A DNA stretch of 30,618 nucleotides from DASRPD01 sp035646535. GTDB taxonomy: Bacteria; Actinomycetota; Acidimicrobiia; IMCC26256; JANYLB01. The stretch spans positions 1 to 30,618 of the forward strand of contig DASRPD010000005.1 in NCBI GenBank assembly GCA_035646535.1, in the 5' to 3' direction. The position numbers and the translations under genes were made by a program. This document shows, piece after piece, positions 15,843 through 22,827 of this stretch. Numbering within the stretch: the stretch's first letter is position 1; every line of letters starts with the position of its first letter. The notes below the pieces were generated by a model. It did not search any database. It was not told the origin of the DNA and saw nothing but the letters and a program-made list of their open reading frames with translations.

Positions 15843-16787
15843 ATGGATCACGACGGGGCTTCGGCAACCACCGACGACGTGCTCGGTGACGCGGACCTGC
15901 ACGGTCGCCGCGTCGTCGTCACCGGCGCGTCCACCGGGCTGGGCGAGGAGACCGCCCGCGCGCTGGCATCGCGCGGCGCCGCGGTGACGATGACCGCGCG
16001 CGACGCGGGCCGCGGTGATGCCGCCGCCGAACGGATCCGAGCCTCGTTCCCGGATGCGGACCTCGAGGTCCGCATCCTCGATCTCGCGTCGCTGGCCCAG
16101 GTGCGCGCCTCCGCGGCCGACTTCCTCGCCGACCACGACACGATCGACATCCTCGTCAACAACGCCGGCGTCATGGCCTGCCCGCGCGCCGATACAGCCG
16201 ACGGCTTCGAGCTCCAGCTCGGGACGAACCACCTCGGGCACTTCCTGCTCAGCTCTCTGCTGATGCCGGCACTTCTCGCAGCCCCTTCGGCGCGCGTCGT
16301 GGCGCTGAGCTCGCGAGGACACCGGTTCGCCGATGTCGACCTCGAAGATCCCAACTTCGGCCAGTCCCAGTACGACCCGTGGATCGCGTACGGGCGATCC
16401 AAGACCGCGAACGCCCTGTTCGCGGTCGAGCTCGACCGCCGCTACCGCGAGGAGGGCGTGCGCGCGTTCTCCGTGCACCCGGGCATGATCCTGACCGAGC
16501 TCGGACGTCACCTCACCGAGGAGGCCCTCGCGGCGCTGCGCGATTCGATGCCGTCCGACGCGCAGTCGGCCTGGAAGACCATTCCGCAAGGCGCGGCAAC
16601 GACCGTGTGGGCGGCCACCTCGGCGGAGCTCGACGGCCGCGGCGGTCTCTACCTCGAGGATTGCCACATCGCCACGCCCACGGCAGACCCCGGGGCAATG
16701 GAGGGCGTGCGTACCTACGCGATGGATCCGGTACGGGCGCGTGATCTCTGGAGGCGGTCCGAGGAGTGGGTCGGGTTCTCGGCTTGA
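15843..16787 (+). CDS. SDR-family oxidoreductase, retinol dehydrogenase/protochlorophyllide-reductase-like
   Basis: A 314-residue SDR of the extended retinol-dehydrogenase/WW-oxidoreductase-like subgroup. TGASTGLG is at 27-34, followed by Arg53 after strand 2 (NADP preference). NNAGVM is at 106-111 and TNHLGHFLL at 128-136. Catalytic residues are Ser157 (LSSRGH), Tyr183 and Lys187 (YGRSKTAN). Downstream, SVHPGMILTELGRH is also characteristic. It would reduce or oxidise a hydrophobic alcohol/ketone; the substrate is unknown. ATG 15843 has a CAGACT element six bases upstream and no Shine-Dalgarno. It is divergent from the LigD-type gene and lies 84 bp before the HD-domain gene, which has its own promoter-like sequence. 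Confidence 0.9.
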   Translation: MDHDGASATTDDVLGDADLHGRRVVVTGASTGLGEETARALASRGAAVTMTARDAGRGDAAAERIRASFPDADLEVRILDLASLAQVRASAADFLADHDTIDILVNNAGVMACPRADTADGFELQLGTNHLGHFLLSSLLMPALLAAPSARVVALSSRGHRFADVDLEDPNFGQSQYDPWIAYGRSKTANALFAVELDRRYREEGVRAFSVHPGMILTELGRHLTEEALAALRDSMPSDAQSAWKTIPQGAATTVWAATSAELDGRGGLYLEDCHIATPTADPGAMEGVRTYAMDPVRARDLWRRSEEWVGFSA

Positions 16788-16839
16788 CCGTTCGGGGCTC
16801 CGCAGCCCTGCCTCGGCCCCGTCCCCGTGCGTGCACGGC

Positions 16840-16849
16840 GTGCCAGACT
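16840..16849 (+). promoter_or_regulatory. Promoter-like GTGCCAGACT upstream of the HD-domain gene
   Basis: The same ten bases occur upstream of the SDR at 15827-15836. Here the copy is followed after 22 bases by ATG 16872 with a strong GAGGAGG ribosome-binding site, so this transcript would have a normal short leader. Confidence 0.35.
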
Positions 16850-16871
16850 GGTCGTCCACCGAGGAGGTTCC

Positions 16872-17420
16872 ATGGCGAACGCGACCTTCACCCGCATGGA
16901 CGAGTCGACGGCCGAGGAGTGGGCCGAGATCGGACGCCAGACCGCGGCGCACCAGCCCCGGGTCGCCCAATCGATCCTCGACATGCTGGGTTCGTTGGCC
17001 GGCGTCACCGATGGATTCGCGACCGATCAGCTCACCCACTCCCTCCAGACCGCGACCCTGGCGGAGAAGGCCGGCGCGGACGAGGACGTCATCGTCATGT
17101 CGCTCTGTCACGACATCGGCAAGTTCGTGAGCGTCGCGAACCATGGACCGATCGCCGCGGAGATGCTGAAGCCCTACCTCCGGCCCGACTGCTACCACGT
17201 CTTGCGCGTCCACCAGGACTTCCAGGGTCGGCACTACTACCACCACTTCGACATGCCCCAGGACCTGCGCGACCAGTACCGGAACGAGCCGTGGTTCGAC
17301 CTGGCGGAGCAGTTCACCGACGAGTGGGATCAGATCGCGTTCGACCCCGACGCCGAGACGTTCCCGCTCGGGCACTTCGAAGACCGTGTGCGCGCCGCGT
17401 TCGCGCGACCCAAGCACTGA
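16872..17420 (+). CDS. HD-domain protein, PhnZ-like putative mixed-valent diiron oxygenase
   Basis: A 182-residue HD-fold protein. Candidate iron ligands are His56 (THSLQTA), His80-Asp81 (CHDIGKF), His91 (NHGPIAAEML), His114 (LRVHQD) and Asp153 (WDQIAFDPD). The order of four His and two Asp, the 24-residue gap from His56 to His80, and the closing WDxxxxDP..FPLGHF segment resemble the phosphonate oxygenase PhnZ rather than hydrolytic HD phosphatases. PhnZ's substrate-binding Tyr and Glu before the first His are not at the equivalent places (Thr46, Phe49 by simple offset), so another substrate is likely. ATG 16872 follows GAGGAGG. A SnoaL-like gene starts 15 bp downstream in the same operon. 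The oxygenase role is inference; HD hydrolase remains possible. Confidence 0.78.
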   Translation: MANATFTRMDESTAEEWAEIGRQTAAHQPRVAQSILDMLGSLAGVTDGFATDQLTHSLQTATLAEKAGADEDVIVMSLCHDIGKFVSVANHGPIAAEMLKPYLRPDCYHVLRVHQDFQGRHYYHHFDMPQDLRDQYRNEPWFDLAEQFTDEWDQIAFDPDAETFPLGHFEDRVRAAFARPKH

Positions 17421-17435
17421 GCACCGAGGAGCACC

Positions 17436-17933
17436 ATGGGCCACTCCGTCGAAGAGGTTCGCGCCACCGTCGAGCGTTACATCGCGGTCCGAGACGAGAT
17501 CAACGCGGGCCGGGGAACCTGGGGTGACCTCGCCCAGTTCTTCACCGACGACGCGGTGTTCATCGACCCTGCGTGGGGACGCGTCGAGGGCCTCGACGAG
17601 ATGCGGCGCACCGTGTTCGGTGAGGCGATGGTCGGCCTCGACGACTGGGACTTCCCCACCGAGTTCTTCGCCATCGACGGCGACGACGTGCTCATCAAAT
17701 GGCGACAGGTGCTGCCCGGCCGGCGAGCCGACGGTTCCCGCTACGTGCAGTCGGGCTGCTCCACGCTCATCTACGCCGGCGACGGCCTGTTCTCCTACGA
17801 GGAGGACCTGCTCAACATGAAGCACGTCTTCGAGGACATGCGCGAGAGCGGGTTCCGGCCACCGGCAGGCATGGGCTTCCCGCCCGAGCGGCCAAACCGC
17901 GACTTCAGCCGCCCCACCCCACCCGTCGCGTAG
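17436..17933 (+). CDS. SnoaL-like / NTF2-fold protein
   Basis: A 165-residue alpha+beta-barrel protein of the SnoaL/ketosteroid-isomerase type. The start VERYIAVRDEINAG..W..LAQFFTDDAVFIDPAWGRVEGLDEMR is the typical helix-and-first-strand signature. It is followed by FFAIDGDDVLIKWRQVLPGRR and YAGDGLFSYEEDLLNM. The tail (residues 140-165) is Pro-rich and probably disordered. Such folds bind hydrophobic small molecules in a cone-shaped pocket and act as isomerases, cyclases or dehydratases, or merely bind. ATG 17436 follows GAGGAG, 15 bp after the HD-domain gene, so the two are co-transcribed and probably act on one compound. The membrane protein gene begins 14 bp after its stop. Confidence 0.85.
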   Translation: MGHSVEEVRATVERYIAVRDEINAGRGTWGDLAQFFTDDAVFIDPAWGRVEGLDEMRRTVFGEAMVGLDDWDFPTEFFAIDGDDVLIKWRQVLPGRRADGSRYVQSGCSTLIYAGDGLFSYEEDLLNMKHVFEDMRESGFRPPAGMGFPPERPNRDFSRPTPPVA

Positions 17934-17947
17934 GCCCACGCAGCGCC

Positions 17948-19759
17948 ATGCGTCTTCCACGCTGGTGGCTCGCCCTCGTCTTCGCCGTCGTCGTCGGGAT
18001 GATCGGGTTTGCCGGCAACGTCATCGTCCAGGCCATCGAGTCACCCGCGGCCGGACTCGAGGCCGAGAACGGGCCGGCCCTCGATCCACCCCCGCAGATC
18101 GAGGGCTTCGAGTCGACACCCAGCTTCGACGTCTCCACCCAGGTGACCGCCGATGGCGACGCGCGAATCCGCGAGACCATCGTGCACAACTTCGGGGCCG
18201 GGCCGCGCCACGGCATCGAGCGGATCATCCCGCTGCGCGACTCCAACGGCGCCCACCGCATCTCGGACCTGGTCGTCTCGACGTCGGCGGGCACCCCCGA
18301 TGGCGTGTCGATCAACGCCGAGTCCGACAAGGTGACGATCCGCATCGGTGATCCCGACCGACTGATCACGGGCACGCACACCTACCGGCTCGACTACGAG
18401 CTCACCAACATGACGACCGCGGAACCCGGCGATCGCGTCCAGCTGCGGATCGACGCCATCTCCGCGTGGAGATCGCAGATCACGGATCTGCGCTACAGCG
18501 TGGCGTCACCCGGGTCGCCGAGTCGCGTGCAGTGCTTTCAGGGTGGCGAAGCCACCACGCTCCCGTGCGCCAAGGCCGTCGTGACCGAGACCGGCGGGGA
18601 GTTCATCGGCCGCGACCTCTTCATCGATCAGGCCTTCACCGTGGAGGTGGTCTGGCCCGGCGGCGCCATCGCGCCCGGCAGCGGCGACCCGTGGCTGACC
18701 GCGGCCAACCTCGCCTCCGCCTTCGCCGCGGCCGCGGGCGTGGCGTTGGTGGCATGGTGGCAGCTGCGCCGATGGCGCCGATTGATGGCCGCCGCGCAAG
18801 CGGAGGTGTGGAGCACCTTCGGGCCCGATGTCGCGGGCAAACAAGGCGAGTCGTACGACCTCCTCGATGATCCCGCGATCGAGTTCGTGCCGCCCATGGA
18901 TCTTCGCCCCGGAGAGATGGGGGCGCTCATCCAGGTCGACGAGGTCCGGTTGCTCACCGCCACCGTGATCGACCTCGCGGCACGCGGGGCGCTCAAGGTG
19001 ACCGAGACCAGCACGTCATGGACGATCGAACGCCGCGACCGCGACGTCGGGCTCACCGAAGACGAGGAGACGATGATCGCCGGCGTGCTCGGTCGCGCCG
19101 ACAGCGTCGAGCTCGACAAGGAGCGGCGGGAGAAGATGGGGTCGGTTGCCGAGCAGCTCGCCGAGGACCTCACCGACGAGCTGGAGGACCGCGGGCTGGC
19201 GCAGCGCGGCACCGATGCAGCCGACCTCCGCACGCGTATCCGTCCCCTGCGGGCGCTCTGGCTCGGCTTGATCGCCGTGGCCGCGGGCTGCGGCGCCCGC
19301 TACGCGATCGTCACCGTCACCGGCGACCGCTCCTTCGCCCAGCTCGTGGAGCTGGCCATCGCCCTCGGGATCCTCGCGATCGGCGGCTGGGTCATCGTGC
19401 GCGGCGCGGGCCAGGGCGCGACGCCGAAAGGATTGGCGGCCTCCTGGCGCGTGCGCGGCTTCGAGCGGTTCTTCACCGAGAGCGAGGCCATGCACGCCCG
19501 CGCCGCCGCCGACCTGGGCCTGCTGCGTCAGTACATGGGCTACGCCATCGTGTTCGGTCATGTGCAGGAATGGATCGACGCGTTCGAGGCACCCGATACC
19601 TCGGACTGGTTCGTGAGCAGCGGCGTGCTCGCCACCTCGTTCGTCGGGTTCACCGCCGCGTCCACGTGGACCCCCGCATCGTCGTCGACCTCGGGATTCT
19701 CGAGCGGCTTCAGCGGCGGCGGCGGTGGCTCCGGTGGTGGCGGCGGTGGAAGCTGGTGA
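17948..19759 (+). CDS. DUF2207-type membrane protein with Gly/Ser-rich C-terminus
   Basis: A 603-residue membrane protein. TM1 spans about residues 7-29 as a signal anchor. An extracytoplasmic beta-rich DUF2207-like region follows (about 55-235, with FDVSTQVTADGDARIRETI, IERIIP and HTYRLDYEL), with two cysteines at 196 and 207 that may form a disulfide. TM2 is at about 250-272. A cytoplasmic segment (280-430) contains an acidic, possibly coiled region at 385-415. TM3 and TM4 are at about 436-455 and 467-485. The tail from residue 579 is Ser- then Gly-rich (GGGGGSGGGGGG), typical for the family. Function is unknown family-wide. ATG 17948 starts 14 bp after the SnoaL gene but has no strong ribosome-binding site. 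Confidence 0.85.
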   Translation: MRLPRWWLALVFAVVVGMIGFAGNVIVQAIESPAAGLEAENGPALDPPPQIEGFESTPSFDVSTQVTADGDARIRETIVHNFGAGPRHGIERIIPLRDSNGAHRISDLVVSTSAGTPDGVSINAESDKVTIRIGDPDRLITGTHTYRLDYELTNMTTAEPGDRVQLRIDAISAWRSQITDLRYSVASPGSPSRVQCFQGGEATTLPCAKAVVTETGGEFIGRDLFIDQAFTVEVVWPGGAIAPGSGDPWLTAANLASAFAAAAGVALVAWWQLRRWRRLMAAAQAEVWSTFGPDVAGKQGESYDLLDDPAIEFVPPMDLRPGEMGALIQVDEVRLLTATVIDLAARGALKVTETSTSWTIERRDRDVGLTEDEETMIAGVLGRADSVELDKERREKMGSVAEQLAEDLTDELEDRGLAQRGTDAADLRTRIRPLRALWLGLIAVAAGCGARYAIVTVTGDRSFAQLVELAIALGILAIGGWVIVRGAGQGATPKGLAASWRVRGFERFFTESEAMHARAAADLGLLRQYMGYAIVFGHVQEWIDAFEAPDTSDWFVSSGVLATSFVGFTAASTWTPASSSTSGFSSGFSGGGGGSGGGGGGSW

Positions 19760-19800
19760 TGGGCGAGATCCGGCCCACGAGCTCGGGGATCGAGCCTGCC

Positions 19801-19818
19801 CTCTCAGGCAGCTCTCAG
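19801..19818 (+). promoter_or_regulatory. Direct repeat CTCTCAG-N4-CTCTCAG upstream of the PDZ gene
   Basis: Two identical heptamers are 11 bp apart, one helical turn, about 65 bp upstream of the PDZ gene start. A related CTGACAG occurs at 19854-19860. Tandem heptamers with 4-nt spacing are the typical site of OmpR/PhoP/MprA-type response regulators, which in actinobacteria often control HtrA-like envelope-stress genes. The first copy also forms the right arm of a small hairpin, GCCTG/CAGGC (19794-19809). Confidence 0.45.
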
Positions 19819-19881
19819 CAGCCGCGTACCGCGATCGGCTCGGCGCGTCCATGCTGACAGCTCAAACCTGGAGGGACATGC

Positions 19882-20580
19882 ATGACTGATTCCGACACGC
19901 CGTCCGAGGACACGCCGACCGAACCACCGTCGCCCGACGCGACGACCCCGGTGCCCGACGCAGAAGCCGGCGCCGCACCGACCACCGAGGTCACCGTTCC
20001 CGCGGCCCCCGAATCGGACACGACTCCGCCGGAGCCTGCCCTGATCGAGCCGATCGCGGTCCCCATGGGCGCCGCACCGACGGCCGCGCCGCGAAGCAAC
20101 CACGTCATGGTGCCGAAGTGGGCGGCGCTCGCGGTCGCCGGGCTCCTGCTCGTCGGCCTCGGCTTCGGTGCCGGCTGGTTCGTCAAGGGTGACGACGACA
20201 CCACGAGCTCGGCCGGCAGCCAACAGGAGGCGCCGACCCGCCCCGACCCGCGCCCGTTCGTCGAGCCCGAGAGCCCGGCGATCGGCTCGACGACGTTCCT
20301 CGGTGTCCAGACCGCAGCCACCGAAGACGACTCGGGCGTCCGTGTCGTCGATGTGCTGGGCGACAGCCCGGCCGACGACGCCGGTCTGGAAGCCGACGAC
20401 GTGATCACCGAGGTCGACGGCGAGGCCGTGGAGACGCCGCGCGATCTCGTGGAGGCCATCCGGTCCCAGGACCCCGGCGACGAGGTCACGATCACCTACG
20501 AACGCGATGGCGACGGGGACTCGGTCGACGTGACCCTCACCGAGCGCGACGACAGCTCCGGCAACGCCCGCCCGTCCTGA
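19882..20580 (+). CDS. Membrane-anchored PDZ-domain protein without protease domain
   Basis: A 232-residue protein. Residues 1-75 are an acidic Pro/Thr-rich cytoplasmic tail without predicted structure. One TM helix spans about 79-101 (WAALAVAGLLLVGLGFGAGWFV). A linker of about 35 residues leads to a PDZ domain at about 138-222, with FLGVQ as carboxylate-binding loop, SPADDAGLEADDVITEVDG and DPGDEVTITYERDG. The layout equals the N-terminus and PDZ of actinobacterial HtrA/PepD proteases with the whole trypsin-like domain missing. It may therefore be an adaptor or decoy in envelope quality control (inference). ATG 19882 follows GGAGGG. A direct repeat upstream suggests response-regulator control. 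It is followed by a strong terminator. Confidence 0.85.
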   Translation: MTDSDTPSEDTPTEPPSPDATTPVPDAEAGAAPTTEVTVPAAPESDTTPPEPALIEPIAVPMGAAPTAAPRSNHVMVPKWAALAVAGLLLVGLGFGAGWFVKGDDDTTSSAGSQQEAPTRPDPRPFVEPESPAIGSTTFLGVQTAATEDDSGVRVVDVLGDSPADDAGLEADDVITEVDGEAVETPRDLVEAIRSQDPGDEVTITYERDGDGDSVDVTLTERDDSSGNARPS

Positions 20581-20585
20581 GCCGA

Positions 20586-20616
20586 TCGGGTGCGCGGCGC
20601 TCGGCCGCGCACCCGA
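20586..20616. terminator. Strong bidirectional hairpin terminator
   Basis: TCGGGTGCGCGGC and GCCGCGCACCCGA are perfectly complementary: a 13-bp stem with a 5-nt loop. It is placed 6 bp after the PDZ gene stop and about 50 bp from the stop of the converging MFS gene. There is no T-tract, as is common in high-GC actinobacteria. Confidence 0.75.
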
Positions 20617-20664
20617 GCTGGGAACGTCACCAGCTCGCACGACGGCGCAACATCGCCCCCGGGC

Positions 20665-22086
20665 TCAGGCGTGGGCGCGGTGCCAGCGGAAGTGGTGGTG
20701 CTTGTGGGTGTGCTCGGTGCTGTCGATGAACCGGGCCACGATGACGAGGCCGGCGAGCGCGAGGAGCGCGTCCAGGAGGAACGCATTGCCGATCCCGTCG
20801 GCGAGATTCGACGCCGAGGTGGCGATCGCGGTGTTCAGCCCGAGCCCGACCGCGCCGCCGGCGATCTGACACATGTAGACGATGCCGCCGGCCAGGCTGG
20901 ACCGTGACGGATCGAGCGCGGTGACCGCACACGTCGTGATCGACGAGTAGAACAGCCCGACCCCGATGCCGAGCACCACCATCCCGGGGACGAGCGCCGC
21001 GTAGGTCGAGCTCGGGTCCACCCGCGAGAGCAGGAACATCCCGATGGCGAGGATCCCCGCGCCCAGCGACACCATGAGCCGGGCACCGAGCCGGGCGTAC
21101 AGCGACCCGGCAATGAACGACGTGATCGCGAACACCCCCATCATGGGGAGGAGCGCGACACCCGCCCTCAGGGCGGAATAGCCGAGGATCTTGGTTGTGA
21201 ACTGGGGCAGGTACAACAGGGCCGAGAAGAAGATCGCCGACATGAGCAGCACGGCCAGGCACGCCGCCGCGAACACGCGGTTCGACAGCACGTCGTTGGG
21301 GACCAGCGCACCTTCGCCCTGACGCCGCTCGACGAGGAAGAACCCCGTCAGCAGCGCGGCACCGACCGCGAAGAGACCGAGGATCAGCGGATCGTCGAAC
21401 CCCCGGGTCGTGCCCTCGTCCAGCGCGACGAGTATCGACACGACCCCGCCGGTGAGGATGGCCACACCGGCGTAGTCGATGGTTCGCACCGACGTGTCGA
21501 CGACCGACTCCTTCACCTGCCGGGCCGTGACCAGCATCGCGAACACGGCGATCGGCAGGTTCACGAAGAACACCCAACGCCAGCTCGCCACATCGGTGAG
21601 AAATCCTCCGAGCATGGGTCCGAACGCGTTGCCGAGCCCGGCCGTGCCGAGGATCAGCCCACCCCCGAGGCCCGCCTTGTCCTCGGGGAGGATGGCGTAG
21701 GTCATGCCGAGGATCGCCGGCCACATCATCGCCCCACCGACGCCCATCAGCATCCGAAGGGCAATGAGCGTCTCGATGTTCGGGCTGAGGCCGCCCAGCA
21801 CCGAGAACGTCGCGAACAGTGCCGCGCCGATCATGAAGATGCGCTTGCGGCCGAACAGGTCGGCGAGCCGTCCACCGGTGACGATCAGCACGCCGAACAC
21901 GAGTGCGTAGCCGTCGATCACCCACTGCGCGGTGTTGAGATCGGTGTCGAGCTCCGATTCGATCCGGGGGATCGCCACGCTCAGCGCGGTGAAGTCGTTG
22001 GCGATGACGAACACGCCGAGCGCCATCGCGAACAGCGCGAGCATCGCCCCGCGATCGAGGCGCTGCTTGTCCGGGGGTGGGACCAC
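20665..22086 (-). CDS. MFS exporter, DHA2 (EmrB/QacA) type with His-rich C-terminus
   Basis: A 473-residue multi-pass membrane protein of the drug:H+ antiporter-2 type. N-terminal signatures are NDFTALSVAIPRIESEL (TM1 D1-like motif) and the motif A GGRLADLFGRKR after TM2. TM4-5 contain RMLMGVGGAMMWPAILG and GPMLGGFLTDVASWRWVFFVNLPI, standard for DHA2 exporters. The last 15 residues carry seven histidines (HTHKHHHFRWHRAHA), unlike the other transporter in this window. They may bind metal or be a composition effect. The start is GTG 22086, preceded at about ten bases by GAGGAG. It lies 72 bp downstream of the thioesterase gene and could belong to the same transcript. Substrate unknown. Confidence 0.9.
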   Translation of the reverse strand: MVPPPDKQRLDRGAMLALFAMALGVFVIANDFTALSVAIPRIESELDTDLNTAQWVIDGYALVFGVLIVTGGRLADLFGRKRIFMIGAALFATFSVLGGLSPNIETLIALRMLMGVGGAMMWPAILGMTYAILPEDKAGLGGGLILGTAGLGNAFGPMLGGFLTDVASWRWVFFVNLPIAVFAMLVTARQVKESVVDTSVRTIDYAGVAILTGGVVSILVALDEGTTRGFDDPLILGLFAVGAALLTGFFLVERRQGEGALVPNDVLSNRVFAAACLAVLLMSAIFFSALLYLPQFTTKILGYSALRAGVALLPMMGVFAITSFIAGSLYARLGARLMVSLGAGILAIGMFLLSRVDPSSTYAALVPGMVVLGIGVGLFYSSITTCAVTALDPSRSSLAGGIVYMCQIAGGAVGLGLNTAIATSASNLADGIGNAFLLDALLALAGLVIVARFIDSTEHTHKHHHFRWHRAHA

Positions 22087-22158
22087 TCACGAGATGCTCC
22101 TCTCCGATGCCGCGGCGCCTCGTACGAGGACGCGCCGGTGCAATCGTGCCCGTTCGCG

Positions 22159-22827
22159 TCAGCGGGGGTCGAGCGCTCCGGCGAACTTGGACGAATCGAC
22201 CGTGACGTAGATCGCGCGGCAGCTCGCGACGAGCTGGTCGCCGACGTGGGCTTCGGCGCTGATGAACAGCTTGCGGCGCTCCCGACCGTCGAGACGCGAG
22301 ACCATGCGCAGCGTCTGCTCCACCGGGACCGCCGCGTGGAAGCGAACGGTGAGCTCACCGGTGAAGGCCGGTTCGCGCAACCTTCCGATGACGAAGCCGG
22401 TGACGTCGTCGAACGCGGCGGCGACGATCCCGCCGTGTGCTCGGCCCGGCGCGCCCTCGAACGCCCGGCGCAGCACGACGTCGGCGACGACCTCCTCGCC
22501 CTCGAAGCGGGCGTCGATGTCGATGCTGGTGGGGTTGGTCGTGCCCGCCACGGCCCGATCGGAGAAGCCCGCACCGGGCATCGACGCCGGAAACATCAGA
22601 TCGGCTTCTTCGCTGCCGTCGTCGGCGGCTGCACGCGCCGACGCGATCGCGGCGCTCATGAGCGCGAGGCGATCACGGCGCGGGCCCGCCCGCAATGCCG
22701 CGGTCGCCTGCTCGGCCGCGGTGGCGATGGCACGAAGCCGGTCATCATCGGTGTCGTGGCCGACGAAGGCGTGGTTGAGGTCCCGCAGCGCGTCGGCTGC
22801 CGCGGCGCGGAGATCCTGACCGGTCAT
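22159..22827 (-). CDS. Hotdog-fold acyl-CoA thioesterase (PaaI/4HBT-like)
   Basis: A 222-residue protein. The first ~100 residues are helical and Ala/Arg/Asp-rich. The hotdog domain starts around 95 and has the central helix GAPGRAHGGIVAAAFDDVTGF. His131-Gly-Gly and Asp140/Asp141 match the HGG...D motif of PaaI/4-hydroxybenzoyl-CoA-type thioesterases. Strands LTVRFHAAVPVEQTL and KLFISAEAHVGDQLVASCRAIYV complete the fold. It would hydrolyse an acyl- or aryl-CoA in the cytoplasm. ATG 22827 overlaps the fucosidase stop by four bases (ATGA), so translation is coupled. Its pairing with a fucosidase is unusual. Confidence 0.87.
   Translation of the reverse strand: MTGQDLRAAAADALRDLNHAFVGHDTDDDRLRAIATAAEQATAALRAGPRRDRLALMSAAIASARAAADDGSEEADLMFPASMPGAGFSDRAVAGTTNPTSIDIDARFEGEEVVADVVLRRAFEGAPGRAHGGIVAAAFDDVTGFVIGRLREPAFTGELTVRFHAAVPVEQTLRMVSRLDGRERRKLFISAEAHVGDQLVASCRAIYVTVDSSKFAGALDPR

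Noticed and set aside
15774..17960. Minus-strand open frame of 728 codons
   Set aside because: It runs antisense through the SDR, HD-domain and SnoaL genes, all of which have recognisable motifs and ribosome-binding or promoter signals. The translation is Arg/Gly/Val/His-rich without any domain, as expected for a GC-rich shadow.
19711..19759. GGC/GGT-rich repeat as a possible CRISPR or minisatellite
   Set aside because: It is the in-frame Gly-rich tail of the DUF2207 protein, a known trait of that family, with no spacers.
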